Shown here: one piece after another, positions 10,847-22,606 of the stretch
How positions within the stretch are numbered: the stretch's first letter is position 1
How the letters are laid out: every line of letters starts with the position of its first letter
Assembly (NCBI RefSeq): GCF_000801105.2
Contig: NC_079515.1
Location: 24,141,407-24,205,406 of the forward strand
Origin: Raphanus sativus
Taxonomy: Eukaryota > Streptophyta > Magnoliopsida > Brassicales > Brassicaceae
Reading direction: 5' to 3'
Length of the DNA: 64,000 nucleotides
Position numbers and translations under genes: made by a program
Notes under the pieces: generated by a model
What the model saw: only the letters and a program-made list of their open reading frames with translations
Databases searched by the model: none
Told to the model about the DNA's origin: nothing

Positions 10847-12699
10847 GGGGGTGTATTGAATTGTGGATTTTCATAGTTTGATTGGATTTGAGAAAAACTG
10901 GAATTTGAAGAGATTTGAACTAAAATCTCATTTATATGGGTGAGATTTACAAAAATAAAAAAAGATTTTGGTGATCTATTTGATATTACTAATCTATTTG
11001 ATTTACAAAAATAAAAAAGTATCTTAAATTTCAGAGTGCTTTAGATCATTTGATATTACTAATCTATTTGTTCAATTATTTAAGAACGTGATATTCAAAT
11101 GGTTGCTCGTATATTATTCCTTCTGCATCATCTATCACACCGACAAAGTCATTATCATTTGTCTTCTCGCTTTCTTCAAATTGATAAGCCTGTTAGAATC
11201 ACTCAGTCCCACTGCATTCTGTCCAGTTGCAGTGTTTTGTTATCGTCTTTATCTCTTCAGTTTCACATTCACATATAGATACACATTCAATACTTCATCA
11301 TCTGCTCTGTTTTTCTTTTCGTTTCAGAGTTCCACCCAAAACCAGAACTGCAACAATAAAAACTGCAAGGCTTTGGTACTAGACTTCAAGATCTTCATCC
11401 TATTTTATAGTGGCCATAGGTTTTTGTAGATCCAAGTTGTTGTTGTAGAATTGTTAGTATTCTGGATTCCACCATCAATTTGTTGAATTTACCATTGGCA
11501 TCACAAAAACCTTGATTGATGGCTTCCACTAGTAACATCAATAACAACTTGTGCACATGTTCAAACCATGAATGGTATTGACATTTACCTTTTATGGCTT
11601 TAGGATCTCACATTTTTTAGAAGGCAACTAGTCATATAACACCATAGAGATTAAAAAAAACTAAACTAACTAATCTATAGTCTTTATAACAAATAGTGAA
11701 TTGTCAAGTTCTAAATTGACCGTGAAAGACTCAAACTCATAGACAAACATCATTCAGATTCATGACAAGTACACAAAATAATGAAACTAGTCTGAAACAA
11801 AAGTAAACTGAAAAGAATACTCACTTTGATAAATAAAAGAGTGATTGATGCACGTATCCTATCCTCAGTTTTGCAAGCCTCTCCCCACCCCCATGTTACT
11901 GATCTTATACACATAGATATACACATAATATACCTATCTAATCCTAATAAAAAAAACGTAAACAAAAAAGAAGTCTATCATATTTATTTATTTTTGTAAA
12001 GAACAGCCCATAAAGCTTTTGAAAGTTAAAGCAACGTGTTTTTCGAGAAGTCCTTCTTCTCTGTTCAATCAGAACACATATCCGATCTACTACTTTAGCT
12101 TGCATATTTGGAGCAGTACTCTCACAGAATACTTCCTAAAGCTTTTGAGAGTTGAAGCAACGTGTTTCGAGAACCATGATAAGGAATCGACGAAGGTGGC
12201 AGAAGCTTCATCGTCACTGTCGTGCTTGCGAGAAAGCAAAAGTGCGGAGACGTTGTCGAAGTTCAGGTCAACATAGAGGTATAGAGGGAAAATTTCTGGT
12301 GTAGACACTGGTTTGTGAGAAATTGTGGTGGAGTCGTAGCACTTGAAATATGGATCATCGATTTATTTGGCCAAAATTTTATATTGCTTTTGGGTTTTGT
12401 CAAATAACAGGTATAGAGGTGTGATTTGTATTATGCTAGTTTTGACTAAAAATCATAGATGTCGTTGCTTCAAATCTTTTTGTTAGATTTTTTGTTTCAG
12501 AATAGTTTGTCTTTCAATAACAGTAGATTTGATTTAGTTTTTGTAAATTGTTAATTGAATAATATTTGTGATGACTTTAGATAAATATCATATTCAATAA
12601 CACAAGATTTGCGAAAAAAATAGAAATCATTAGTTGAATAACAGGGGATTTTAAAACAAAACCAAAACACTCTAAAATCAATAATTCAATACACCCCCC
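10847..12699. mobile_element. PIF/Harbinger-like DNA transposon, non-autonomous (1.85 kb)
   Basis: Imperfect terminal inverted repeats start GGGGGTGTATTGAATT (left, 10847) and its complement AATTCAATACACCCCC(C) (right, ending 12699), flanked by TAA on both sides (10844-10846, 12700-12702). A G-rich TIR plus TWA duplication is diagnostic of PIF/Harbinger; the TIR resembles that of ATIS112A, from memory. No DDE transposase or MYB-like frame is found inside. An internal direct repeat (AAAGCTTTTGAAAGTTAAAG at about 12014 and a variant at about 12139) is present. Open frames inside (for example 11088-11429) have no recognisable domain. Confidence 0.75.
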
Positions 12700-12702
12700 T
12701 AA

Positions 12703-13843
12703 ATTTTGAAAATTGTATTTGTTTTCTTGTTAAACTAAAAAGAGAAGCATTTGAAGAACATTGTTTTAACACCTATTTAACTAATAAAATGAGAAATTAG
12801 TTATTTATATTTGTGCTTTTAAGAACTTGGAGATATACTAAAAAAACTGAAATTTCGTTAGTAATATTTTATTATGGCATTACATGATATAAAATTAGTA
12901 AGAACATGGATATTGACAAAAAAAGTAAGAACATGGATAAAGATGATAGGTTTGAAGGGGGTTTCAATGATCTTTAGAAACTTTAGTTGCACCAAAAAAA
13001 AAGAATTAGAAATTTGATGATCCACAACATAATTAATGTTTTTTAGTGGTTACACATATCAATCAGTTAGTTCTACAATAATGTTTAGAATTTTCTATCG
13101 CCACGTTATGTTGTTGTTTGTTTGGTCAGAGATAGATCTTTATAACTAACTGTGTGTTTCTGGGACTTATGCTTCTCCGTCCGTACATCAACAAGATATG
13201 CCTCCAGAAAGTTGTTTAATTCAAAAGTTCCTAACATAATAATAAAAACTTTGATTTAATGGAAAAACCTAAACACATGCATTGCTTAAAATATTTGCCT
13301 ATTTGAGAACAAATTGCACAGAATCTAATCAGTGCGGAAGATTGCAGAGAAAACATTGCGGTGTGTGTAACTGAACAGAACATGAGTGTCTGAAGTGGTG
13401 AAGAAGATTCAGGACGCAATGAGGATGGAGAAGGAGCATTCCCTCAGCTTGCAACATTGGGGTGTTGTAGAAATTATGTAGTGATGACTTTGAGATATGC
13501 TTTTAGTCTCCAATGAACATAACTCAGGAAGTGATTACATGTTTAGTATTCTCAGAGATGTAAACTACATTTTTTTTGCTTCACTGTCTCAGTGTTATAT
13601 CTAGCATTGTTGGTATTTTTTTTCACCTCTGGAAACATATCTAAAAAGCCACTGATGCATTACATAAAGCATTCAAGATACTACCAGAAATTTAAAAGAA
13701 AGCCACATAGGCATTACATAATAACCATGCAAACATCAACAAGTTCATAACAGTCCTGAAACAAACGAAACCCATACTAAACCATAGAACTCAACTCATG
13801 ATAATGATATGATGATGATGGTGATGAACTGATGAAGAGAGAC
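12703..13843. other. Intergenic DNA downstream of the B3 gene
   Basis: AT-rich spacer. A less AT-rich stretch at about 13320-13470 might be a gene fragment but gives no convincing protein in any frame. The last 150 bp probably hold the 3' UTR of the minus-strand B3 gene. Confidence 0.4.
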
Positions 13844-15009
13844 TCAACCACGTGTGACTGTGACTTTGATCGAGTGAACTTTCTTCCTGACATGAAGCAT
13901 CTCGCAGTGGACTGTATCTTGCTCTCTGACCCTGTTCCTTCTGCAAACCCTGTTCCATCCTTTGAGGCAAACCCTACCATCAGGCATTTTCCCTCTTTCC
14001 CCTTTCATGACCCCTTCTGCATCAATGTACTTGATGCTGTCTCCAAACGTAAGCCCATGTTCATTAACCACATTTGCTGGAATTAACTTCACAAAACAAA
14101 ACATGTGTAAGCCATATCGAAAGAAGGAAAAGGATTAACAGTAAACGAATCTAAAGTCCTTTCTCTACCAGCTCATATATCCTCTGCTTGAGTTTGGTTG
14201 TAAAACATGGATTTCCAGTGACCTCCATACTCGAAAGCCCTGCAACAACAGAGGCAAGACATGCTTTAGTAATGGCTTTGCGTGTTTACTAGTAACTACC
14301 AAGAATAACATTCTCACCTGCATCATCATCTGATACTGTCACGTTGCTGCTAACATCTGAATCATCATCTGCAGAAGAATCTTCTTCTTCTTCACTTCCA
14401 TCAGAATCATCGTCAGAAACCTCCACTGTCTCCACCACTGCTCTTGTCTCTTTACAACCACAATGACCGTAGACACTCACTTCAAACGTGTGGTGGCCAT
14501 CATAGACAAAGGTCAAGAACTCACCGTCCTTGAGTTCATGCTCCTCTGCAAATTTGGACCATCCAGATGTGAAATAAGCACATTCACGGATCTTGGTGAA
14601 GCTCACAGTCCAAACTCCACCTCCAGTGCCTTGGAGCTTAGCTTTCTGTGGAAGTGGATCTTCGAGATGCTCATTAAAGGACATGGGAATCCCCTGAAAC
14701 ATCATAAACAAAGAAGAATCTTTTCTATCACTTTCACTTGATCTCTATCTTACTACTTGATGCAGGAAACATGACAAAGACAAAATCCAGTGCTAGCTGC
14801 TAAGTCACTAAAGCGTCTTTCCTTAAGACATAACTCTCTAGCTACTGCTAGAGGCTAGAGCTTCCTAAAAGTCTAAGACTTTTACTTGGTCAAAGAAGAA
14901 ACAAAAAAGAGAGAGAGAGAGGGAAGATATGTACCATTGATTCAGAGGCTGTTTCCGAGAAGAAAACCTTGAAGAAACGAGGAAGAACATCGTCTTCATT
15001 TTCATCCAT
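13844..15009 (-). CDS. REM20: REM-family B3 domain protein (REM20-like)
   Basis: Four exons: 14935-15009, 14318-14693, 14169-14239, 13844-14086; all borders are GT-AG and keep frame, giving 254 residues. The start ATG at 15009 opens MDENEDDVLPRFFKVF, the usual beginning of REM B3 proteins. A first B3 DNA-binding domain spans about residues 10-105 (GVWTVSF, FTSGWSKFAEEHEL, DGEFLTFVYDG). An acidic serine/aspartate linker covers about 115-150. A second, more divergent B3-like domain begins in exon 3 (NPCFTTKLKQRIYELLIPANV) and continues in exon 4 (LTFGDSIKYID, CLKGWNRVC). REM proteins are plant nuclear DNA-binding factors, often reproductive; the target here is unknown. Position matches At3g53310 (REM20), but close relatives such as At5g18090 look alike, so the symbol is a synteny-based guess. 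Confidence 0.88.
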
Positions 15010-15733
15010 GGAGGACAATGGAAGAGATAGAGCAAGTGTATAAGAAATGAGTGTTATCTTTGCAGAGAGAGAGATATGAGAGACTGTGAAGCAGTGAAGG
15101 AGAGAACGAGTCAAGAGAAATGAGTCAAAGGCTTTGAAGAAAAAGACTGTGTGCAGGAGAGAACGAGTCAAGAGAAATGAGTCAAAAGCTTTGAAGAAAA
15201 GGACAGAGTTGTTATACATATCATGTTGAATACATCAACCAAAGTTCATTAAATTACTTTCTGCTGCTTCTGTCTGGAACATACTAATAAGTAGTCTACT
15301 TTGAGACTAAAGCAGTGCTACTTTCCTTTTGAATTGTACTAACACATGTTGAACGTACTATAAGTAGTCTCCTTTGAGACTAAAGCAATGTTTCTTTTTT
15401 GTCTGATTACTCTGTGCACCACCAATACACGTTATCGCATTGACACAGACATCTATGCATCCCTGAGGATGAGTGTGTTTGCAGACTCCAACTTTTAACT
15501 TTCTTTTCTTAATATTGTAATACTAAGTTTATCATATAAACTAGTTTGATTTAAATTTCTCTAAAGCACAATTGATAAATATTACTGTTTTTTTTTTACT
15601 TAAGGGATGGGTTACATTACATAAGAATCTAACATGCAGGGAGGAGGGGGGTAAGTTCTATTAAAAGAAAAGAAGAGAACACAACTCCAATAACTATTGG
15701 ATTCCTTAAGGCATTATCATCTTCTTGATTCCG
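15010..15733. other. 5' region of the B3 gene and spacer
   Basis: Contains the B3 gene 5' UTR with a tandem duplication, a directly repeated phrase (AGTCTACTTTGAGACTAAAGCA at about 15294 and a variant near 15366), and AT-rich spacer to the 3' end of the next minus-strand gene. Confidence 0.5.
15098..15204. repeat. 50-bp direct duplication in the B3 5' leader
   Basis: The sequence starting AGGAGAGAACGAGTCAAGAG at 15098 recurs at 15155 with two or three substitutions over about 50 bp (period 57). Both copies lie just upstream of the B3 ATG on its template side, probably in the 5' UTR. Confidence 0.85.
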
Positions 15734-18515
15734 TCACCCCTCAAGTTGATCCTCTGCATTGATTTTGGAATACAATTTGTTTTGCAGTTTTGGGGACGGG
15801 GCAGAGACAAGCCTTGAACTTGCTGCCTTAGTTCTTATATTCGACGACTCTTGTATCGGTGACTTTCCAACCTTCTTACCTGCAGATGAAGATGATCCCT
15901 GTCTACCCTGTTTACCAAAGAGAGAGAGACATCAGAGAATACTTACAGAGCTGGTTTCAATCATAAAGAACAACCAAAATTGCAAATTTGGTCTCTATTT
16001 TTTTTGTCATGAATTTTGGGAACTTACTCCATCAAAGAAGCCGATTTTTGGTGAGGGCACACGGAGACCTGATTGTTTCCCGGAACCTGGAGGAACCAAA
16101 CCACCATTGATAGCTGAAACTCGCTTGGTGCCTTCCTTAGCATCAGCTTGAACAACAGATGCATCTTTAGAGATTTTGAGAGACCTCACAGTATCATTCG
16201 CAGGAGCCTTTTCACCAGAGACGGTTTTCTGGATAGTTTTAGCCGTTTGGCTACTTGCAGAAGCACGTGATGACTCTGATGAACAGTCACTGATAGAACC
16301 AGCAGATGAAAGGTTGCACTTGGTTGTCTTCTTGGTTGGTTGGGGTGGGATTCTCGGCTGGCCCATACTACCTCTAGATGTAGATTTATTCGCCAATGAC
16401 TGGGAAGCTATTATTCTGGAACTTGACTCATTCTTCTTCTTTATCTGATTTAGAGAAGATTTGTGAGAAGCGCTGGATGAAGCAGCACTGGCACAGCTCT
16501 CTAGCGAAGAGCAGGAAGATGTCAATTCATTCTTTGAGGCAGCTGAAGCACGCAAAGTTGACTTAAGTACAGCAGGTTTTGGCAATGTGGGTCTTCGTGA
16601 AATGGATACTCTAGGACCCAATGGCTCTTTACCTGCATACATTCAAGGTCATCAAATATGGGACGAAACAGACAAGTAATACAAACCTTTACGACAAAGA
16701 GTACTGAGACTAACCCGCAGGTAATTTGGAATCTTTTTCGAGTTTAGTTTTGTTAACATCTAGTGAAGCCCTGCTCGTTGATGTAGTTGACAAAAGCCTG
16801 ACTTTGCCGAGTCTGTTAGGTGCTTTGGAAACGGATGTACTGAGACCTCTTGTAGCGGAAACAGGCTGTATATCAGGTAAGCCACGACAAGTTATAACAA
16901 GCTCCTAATAAATAAACTTAAAGAGACAGTTGTTACAGTTCGAGTTCATTAATCACCAGAAGAACCCATTAAAACATAAGATTAACACGTAAATCATGTA
17001 GGCTGTAGTTAATATGCACCTGAACGTGAATGAGGATGATATACCTGTTTTGTTGTCTTCCCTGGTCCGTTTGCTCTAATACTCAGCTTTTTAGGACTGG
17101 CTTTGGGTTTCATCTAAGAATAAATAAATAATCAAAGAAAGGTTAGGAGAGGAGGAAGGTCAAGAAAAGGCAGTAGGCGCAGTTGTTAGCAGATTTACCT
17201 TCTCCTGAGAGGCAAGGACGTCCACTGTACTTGGAGCTGGAAGTTCAAACACGGTATGCAAAAGACGGTTAACATGGAAACAAAACTTTACAAAAATGTA
17301 AACACCTTGAAACAGTAACTTCCAATGACAGAAAACTAAAACACAGTAGCTATAAACTCTTCAAAAAGTAGATGGCATCTAAAGGTAGCTCACATTAAAT
17401 ACTGGTTCATAACTGTGAAGGCCTTAATGGTGGAAGCACAAACACAGAACTAAAACGTAGACCTTACTGCTACGTAGAAAGCCACTAAGAGAATCAAGCT
17501 CGAGCTAAACCATAGAAAGTAATTACATTTAAAGATACGTGGTAATGTGTGGTAAAGCCATATATCCCCTTAAACAGGCAAAGCTAGTTCATTTCCCCCT
17601 TACACAAGAGAAATAGTAAAAGAGGACTTACTTGGACTGGTTGCTACTTCTATTGATACCAGATCTTTATCATTTCCAGGTGTAAGAGCATCAGACGCCT
17701 TAGCAGACCTTTGAATAGACGCTCTAACATCTTCAAACAGAACAAACTCCTGACTGTTTTCCACAGTGCAGTCGCTCTGAAATGTAGAAATGGATTCCGT
17801 AGATCTATTAACATCCTCTTGAATAGTCGGCAAACCCTTCCTCTCACTCTTATGGTTGCTTTCCATCATACTGGATAGCTCTTCAGGTTCCAAAACACCT
17901 GATTTTTGACAAGTACACCAAATGAGCAAACTCACTTAACAGTTAACAGTGTAACACAAAAGGGTAGCTGCTTCGAAAATTCAATTAACCTTCGCTAGTG
18001 AAGAAGGCATTGTCCCAAGCAAGACTCTTGCGCAAGTTATACTTCCCACTCTTGATCACCTTCTGAGGCTCAGGCGACTCACGAGGTTGAAGCATATCTT
18101 CCTTCTCTTCTACTGAAGATACCAGTGTCTCTTCATCATCATCGCAGGGCTCTGTCTCCCTCAAGAAAGCTCGATCCTTTTCTTCTTTCAAACACTTCTC
18201 ATCCTCATCTGCCTCTGAATGTTAGCATTAAAATAAGAGAGTTAACCAAAAATGTAAAGCAAAAGACCAAAACTTTACCAAGCACAAATCAAGCGAGAAT
18301 CTCTCTATCTGATAAACCCTATACAGTGAAGGCAGATTCGGAGAGTTAAAACAAAACCAAGAACCCAATCAAAAACGCTAATTTTTACCGGAAAACTCGT
18401 AGCTGGTGGGATTAGGAAAGGAGGAGAAGAGGAGGCTATCGTCCTCAGCAGCGACATCAATCAGACCAAGGCCATCGACCTCGCCCTCGCTTTTCTTGTT
18501 CTCGTTATCTTCCAT
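15734..18515 (-). CDS. Plant-specific serine-rich protein of unknown function (At3g53320-like)
   Basis: Eight exons on the minus strand can be joined in frame: 18389-18515, 17990-18214, 17632-17898, 17199-17236, 17045-17113, 16715-16904, 16028-16632, 15734-15907, giving 564 residues. The N-terminus is acidic (MEDNENKKSEGEVDGLGLIDV) with a motif GKYNLRKSLAWDNAFFTSEG at the exon 2/3 junction. The middle and C-terminal two thirds are basic and Ser/Pro/Lys-rich and look disordered (SISRRPTLPKP, SRIIASQS, RVPSPKIGFFDG). I recognise no catalytic or binding domain. By its place beside NF-YB it corresponds to At3g53320/At2g37070, which I recall as uncharacterised. The basic, Ser-rich composition resembles microtubule-associated proteins, but that is only an impression. 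The second acceptor was chosen as CAG/AG because the alternative 2 nt downstream hits a stop. Confidence 0.82.
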
Positions 18516-19125
18516 CAACAGAGAGAGAGAGAGAATTGAGATGACTAATCGAAATGACCCCAGATCCCCCCACTGATTTTGAGATTTTGAATGAACAAGT
18601 GATTCCTTTTCTTCCCACCTATCTAGAGAGATTCGAGGGTTTTTGAGTTAGTGAGCGCGGTTGAGTTGTTTCCCAATAACTGGATCGATTCTATTTGGTT
18701 CGGTTTGTTCCGGTTTAGGTACTTTATTAAGGATGTAATCAATCGGTTCGCTCTAATTCTTGAACCCAGATTTATAAACCTCAACCAGTTCCAACTAAAC
18801 CGTATGAGTATATATCCTTCACTCCCCCGTAGACACCACACCACTGGAGTCAAGTGTAGAACAAATATTTGTTTTTTACTTTTTTTTATGAAACAAAGCC
18901 AAAGCAAGTGCAAATAAATCAATAAGGGTTTCTTCTTAAGACCCGAAAGTTAAGAAACTAAAAAAATCAAATGTAGAAACAAAGTTGCTTCTCAATTCTC
19001 ATCTTTTGAGAAAACTACTACAACACAATCATATACAGAGATACCACAACTCAAATATATTGATCTCAGAAACAAGAACATGAATAGATGAATCTCCGGA
19101 GATTGTGATGAATATTCTTCTACTA
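18516..19125. other. Divergent-tail spacer between At3g53320-like and NF-YB genes
   Basis: Holds the At3g53320-like 5' UTR and promoter (18516-18700), then sequence rich in GGTTCGGTT-type motifs near 18690-18820 and the NF-YB 3' UTR. No gene. Confidence 0.5.
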
Positions 19126-20383
19126 CTACTCTGCGTTCGGCATTTGAACCATCATATGCGAAGAGCCCTACAGTTACAAAAAAAAAAAAACAGTTTAATC
19201 AGTTTTTCATTTGGTAATTTCATGGTGATGCATATGTAATATTTCATCAAGTACATTACAGTCGTTTTAAGCTCTTATGTGTACTCTTATTCCTCCTCTG
19301 TGTGAGCGTACATAATAAGTAAAAAATAGCCTTTGACTAAGCGAAAGCACTTACTTGAGAGTTTCCATAAGGACCCTGTGAGAAAGAGCCTTGCTGCTGA
19401 CCATGCTGCAGAAACTGTTCAGAAAGGGTAAAGACGGGGAAAATTTTAAACTAAGTCTGACACAGAACATAAGCAGAACTCACAATGCGGAAAAAAGAAA
19501 AGATACGTAAATTGGAGAGATTACTTACTTGGCTTGGTTGACCATCTCTCTTAGCACTCGATTCCCCGCCTTTTCCTGATCCCTTGTTGTCACCCTATAT
19601 TCAGACAGATAACGATGTCAGAGACAATACTAATGAGATAAATTCATCCAACATATGCCTCCGAAAGAGAAGCCACATATATCTCAAAAAGATTGCAATA
19701 AGATTATGAAAAATGAGAGAACCACTGACCTCCATCTGCAAGATTCCAATCCATATCGCATACAAGGAAAAAAAACATAAAGAGTCAGTTAGTGAGCTAG
19801 ATGCACAAAACCTCTTTCATGTATCACCACAGTTCCCACATACCTCCCTGTATCTCGTCAGGTAAAACTTGAGGGGTTCAACGTACTCTTCAAAACCCAA
19901 AGTGGTCATAGCCCAAAGCAAATCATCTCCATTAATAGTCTTCCTCTTCTCCCTCTGACACTTATCACTCGCTCTGCTTGTCAATATATACACAACACCC
20001 ATCAAAAAAAAAAAAACATAGTGAACTCATAACAGTGAAAAAGGAATATAAAAACAGCATATTCCAATCAATCTCTCCCCAAACAAAAATCAGATAATTG
20101 ACTCAAAACCCTAAATCCCAATTCAAAGTTCCACTTACTCGCTGGTGACGAAGCTGATGAACTCAGAGACGCACTCCTGCATCGTCTCTTTAGCATCCTT
20201 AGCGATCTTCCCGTTAGCAGGCAAACCCCTCTTCATGATTCGGCTTATGTTAGCGATCGGGAGGAACCTATCCTGCTCGCGAACGTTCATCGACCTCGGG
20301 CTCTGATCTCCGCCGCTCTCGTGGCTTCCGCCGCCTCCTACTCCGGGACTCATCCCCGACGACTTCGCCTGCGAATCCGCCAT
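19126..20383 (-). CDS. NF-YB10: Nuclear factor Y subunit B (NF-YB8/NF-YB10-like)
   Basis: Six coding exons: 20139-20383, 19844-19973, 19730-19735, 19529-19594, 19355-19405 (or -19414) and 19126-19167, giving 179 or 182 residues. Residues about 35-125 are the histone-fold core of NF-YB ([56 protein letters not shown]). It pairs with NF-YC and then NF-YA to bind CCAAT boxes. The third exon is only 6 nt (ATGGAG, coding Met-Glu), flanked by consensus TTGCAG and GTCAGT; skipping it keeps frame but removes two residues conserved in relatives (YREMEGD). The C-terminal tail is Gln/Gly-rich and ends MMVQMPNAE. Position next to the At3g53320-like and RIP3-like genes indicates NF-YB10 (At3g53340); NF-YB8 is the close paralogue. 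Confidence 0.92.
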
Positions 20384-21304
20384 CTACGGCAATCAATCAA
20401 AAGGCGTTAAGAAACAACATTCATTCTCTCCCCCGAGAAAACAGACACTGAGAGGAGAGAATCAACGAATAAACCTGAGAGCTAGCGCGAGATGGTTTGA
20501 AAAAGGCGGGAGAGAGTGAGGATGGTCGGAGGAGAAAGAGGGAGATTGATCGGACGCTGGAGAAGACAAGAGGCGAGAAGCTCTGCGATTGCGAGATTAG
20601 GGATTTAGCCTTTTTTATCACCGTCCATTTATTATTTATATAATTACAGTATATTCTCTTTTTCCCTAAAATATGTGGAAACATATCAAAAATAATAAGC
20701 ATGCGGGTTGGTTAGTTTGGTTTTGTCGGTTAGTTCAATAATTTTAGATTTTCTTTAAGTTTGATTAAATTCAGTTAAATTCGGATAATTTTGATTATTT
20801 ACAGTTCAAAATATTAGTATAAATTGATTAAATATATAAAAAATATGAGCTAACAAATTGTTAAATCGAACTGATTGGGTTAAATTTAAAAATGAGCTCG
20901 GACATAATCTGAAAACCAAAATTTTTGGTTCGCGGCATACTGTTTAGAACTATTTAAGTAATAGTTTGCTTAGTTTTAGCATTTGAAGTAATATCTAGCT
21001 CAAAAACTGCCATGTTTAAAACTAATAAAATAGAAAAATGTAATTCCTTTAGAGGTCCACAGAAAGCAATGTAGTTTATTTAGTGACCAAGTTCCAAACC
21101 AAAAATAACCTGGAGGTCTTTGATTCTTGAATGCAAAACATCACTTAACAATACAGTTTTCAACACCAAATGAGGCACAACACTTACAAGAAGAAGAGAA
21201 AATAAACTTATAGAAATCAAATCGAATTTTACAAATTTACAAACAATAGCAATGCCAATTTTTTTCAATATCTTAAAATAAAACCAAAACAAAGAATCAT
21301 ATTA
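20384..21304. other. NF-YB 5' region and spacer to the ROP-partner gene
   Basis: 20384-20640 is GC-richer and reads as a pyrimidine/purine-rich 5' UTR with a possible intron (AAACCTGAGAG near 20472). The rest is AT-rich with GGTTNGTTT-type motifs and the 3' UTR of the next minus-strand gene. No supported coding sequence. Confidence 0.5.
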
Positions 21305-22606
21305 TTACTTGTGGTTTTTCTTGAGTAACACACCAAACTTCTTCAACATTTTACCATTCTCAATAGAATCAGTTCTCTCCTCTTCACTGTTCAGTATAGA
21401 CGCCGCCGTCTCAGCCGCTTTCCTCCACTGCTCACACTGAACCTTCACTCTTCTTAGCTCAGCTTCCGTGGCTTCATTGTTTGCGGTCTCAACTCTCTTC
21501 TCCATTTCACTTCTCAGCCTCTGCAACTCCATCTCCTTATCAACCAAACACCCTCTCACTTCCGCTAAATCTGACTCGAGCTTCTTGAAATCTTCAGCAA
21601 CTTCATATCCTTTGCTCAAAGCCTCAGCTTCAGTTCTCTTCAGCTCTTCAGCTAACTCTGCCTCTCTCTGTGCACATTTTGTCTTAACCGCCTCTGCTTG
21701 TTCGTAAGCGCTTCTTATCTGCAACGTGCTCTGTATATACTCATCTTGGTACCTTCTCTCCGCTACTTCAACCGCAGATTTCAACTGGCTTATCTCTTGC
21801 CTCGCAAGTTCCATCGCTTCTTTCAGAGTTTCCACTTCCCCTGATGATGATGATGAGTCTCTAACGAGTTTCTCTAAAGACCTTACCTCAAACCTTGACT
21901 TCTCTAGCTCGGATTCAGTCTCGAAGAGCTTTGACTTGAGCTTCTGAACCTCGGTAATGGCACAAGACAAAGCAGCTGAGTCCATTCCGTGTTGTCTCTT
22001 CATAGCATCAACCTCAGATTGCCACGTCTTGTCTCTCTCCTGTGAGAGTTTACGCAGCTCCTCGATTCTTGAATCCTCTGAGGTATTGATCTCCATTAGC
22101 TGATGCTTGGCTTCTTCGGCTTCTTGTTTAGCTTCTCTCTTCAATGCTTCTGACCTGTTTAGCTCTTCTTTTGCCTTCTTAAGCTCTTCTTGAAGCCGAG
22201 ACACCTGAGATTCAAGCTCTGGTATCCTCCCTGTCCTCTTCTTCTGAATCTTTGAAAAACATCGACAAAACGTCATTTGACAAATCAAGAATCTTTCAAT
22301 ATCAATGTAACTAACTACAAGAGTATACCTCATTGAGAGGGATTCTTGGAGAGCGGCGATCAGCAGTGGCTACTTTAGGGGTTTGAGTTTTTGGTGATGT
22401 TTTGGTTTTTGGATCAGATTCTACTCCGCTTGGCTTATTAACTCTCCTAGCAAGTTTGGGAGCTGGTAAAGATGATTTCTTCTGAGGGAGCTCCAAAGAA
22501 CCAGGCCTATCAATCACAAGAACATCAAGAACATTGCAAAAGTATAAAAATAAAAGAATTTCCAAGAAACATGATGAGATCACTACCTTGATTTTGTAGT
22601 TTGCAT
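21305..22606 (-). CDS. RIP3: ROP-interactive coiled-coil protein (RIP3/ICR4/MIDD1-like)
   Basis: Three coding exons, 22587-22606, 22329-22506 and 21305-22249, give 380 residues. The first exon encodes only MQTTKSR before a phase-2 intron. Residues 7-65 are basic and Pro/Ser-rich (KKSSLPAPKLARRV, DRRSPRIPLNE). From about residue 70 to 350 the protein is almost uninterrupted heptad coiled coil (LQEELKKAKEEL, QEISQLKSAVE). The QWRKAAETAA motif near the C-terminus is the conserved ICR/RIP signature needed for ROP binding, and the end MLKKFGVLLKK is also family-typical. ICR/RIP proteins are scaffolds that bind active ROP GTPases; MIDD1 (RIP3) drives local microtubule loss in xylem. Length (RIP3 is about 396 residues) and position before the At3g53360-like PPR gene favour RIP3 (At3g53350). 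A longer upstream 5' UTR exon probably exists. Confidence 0.92.
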
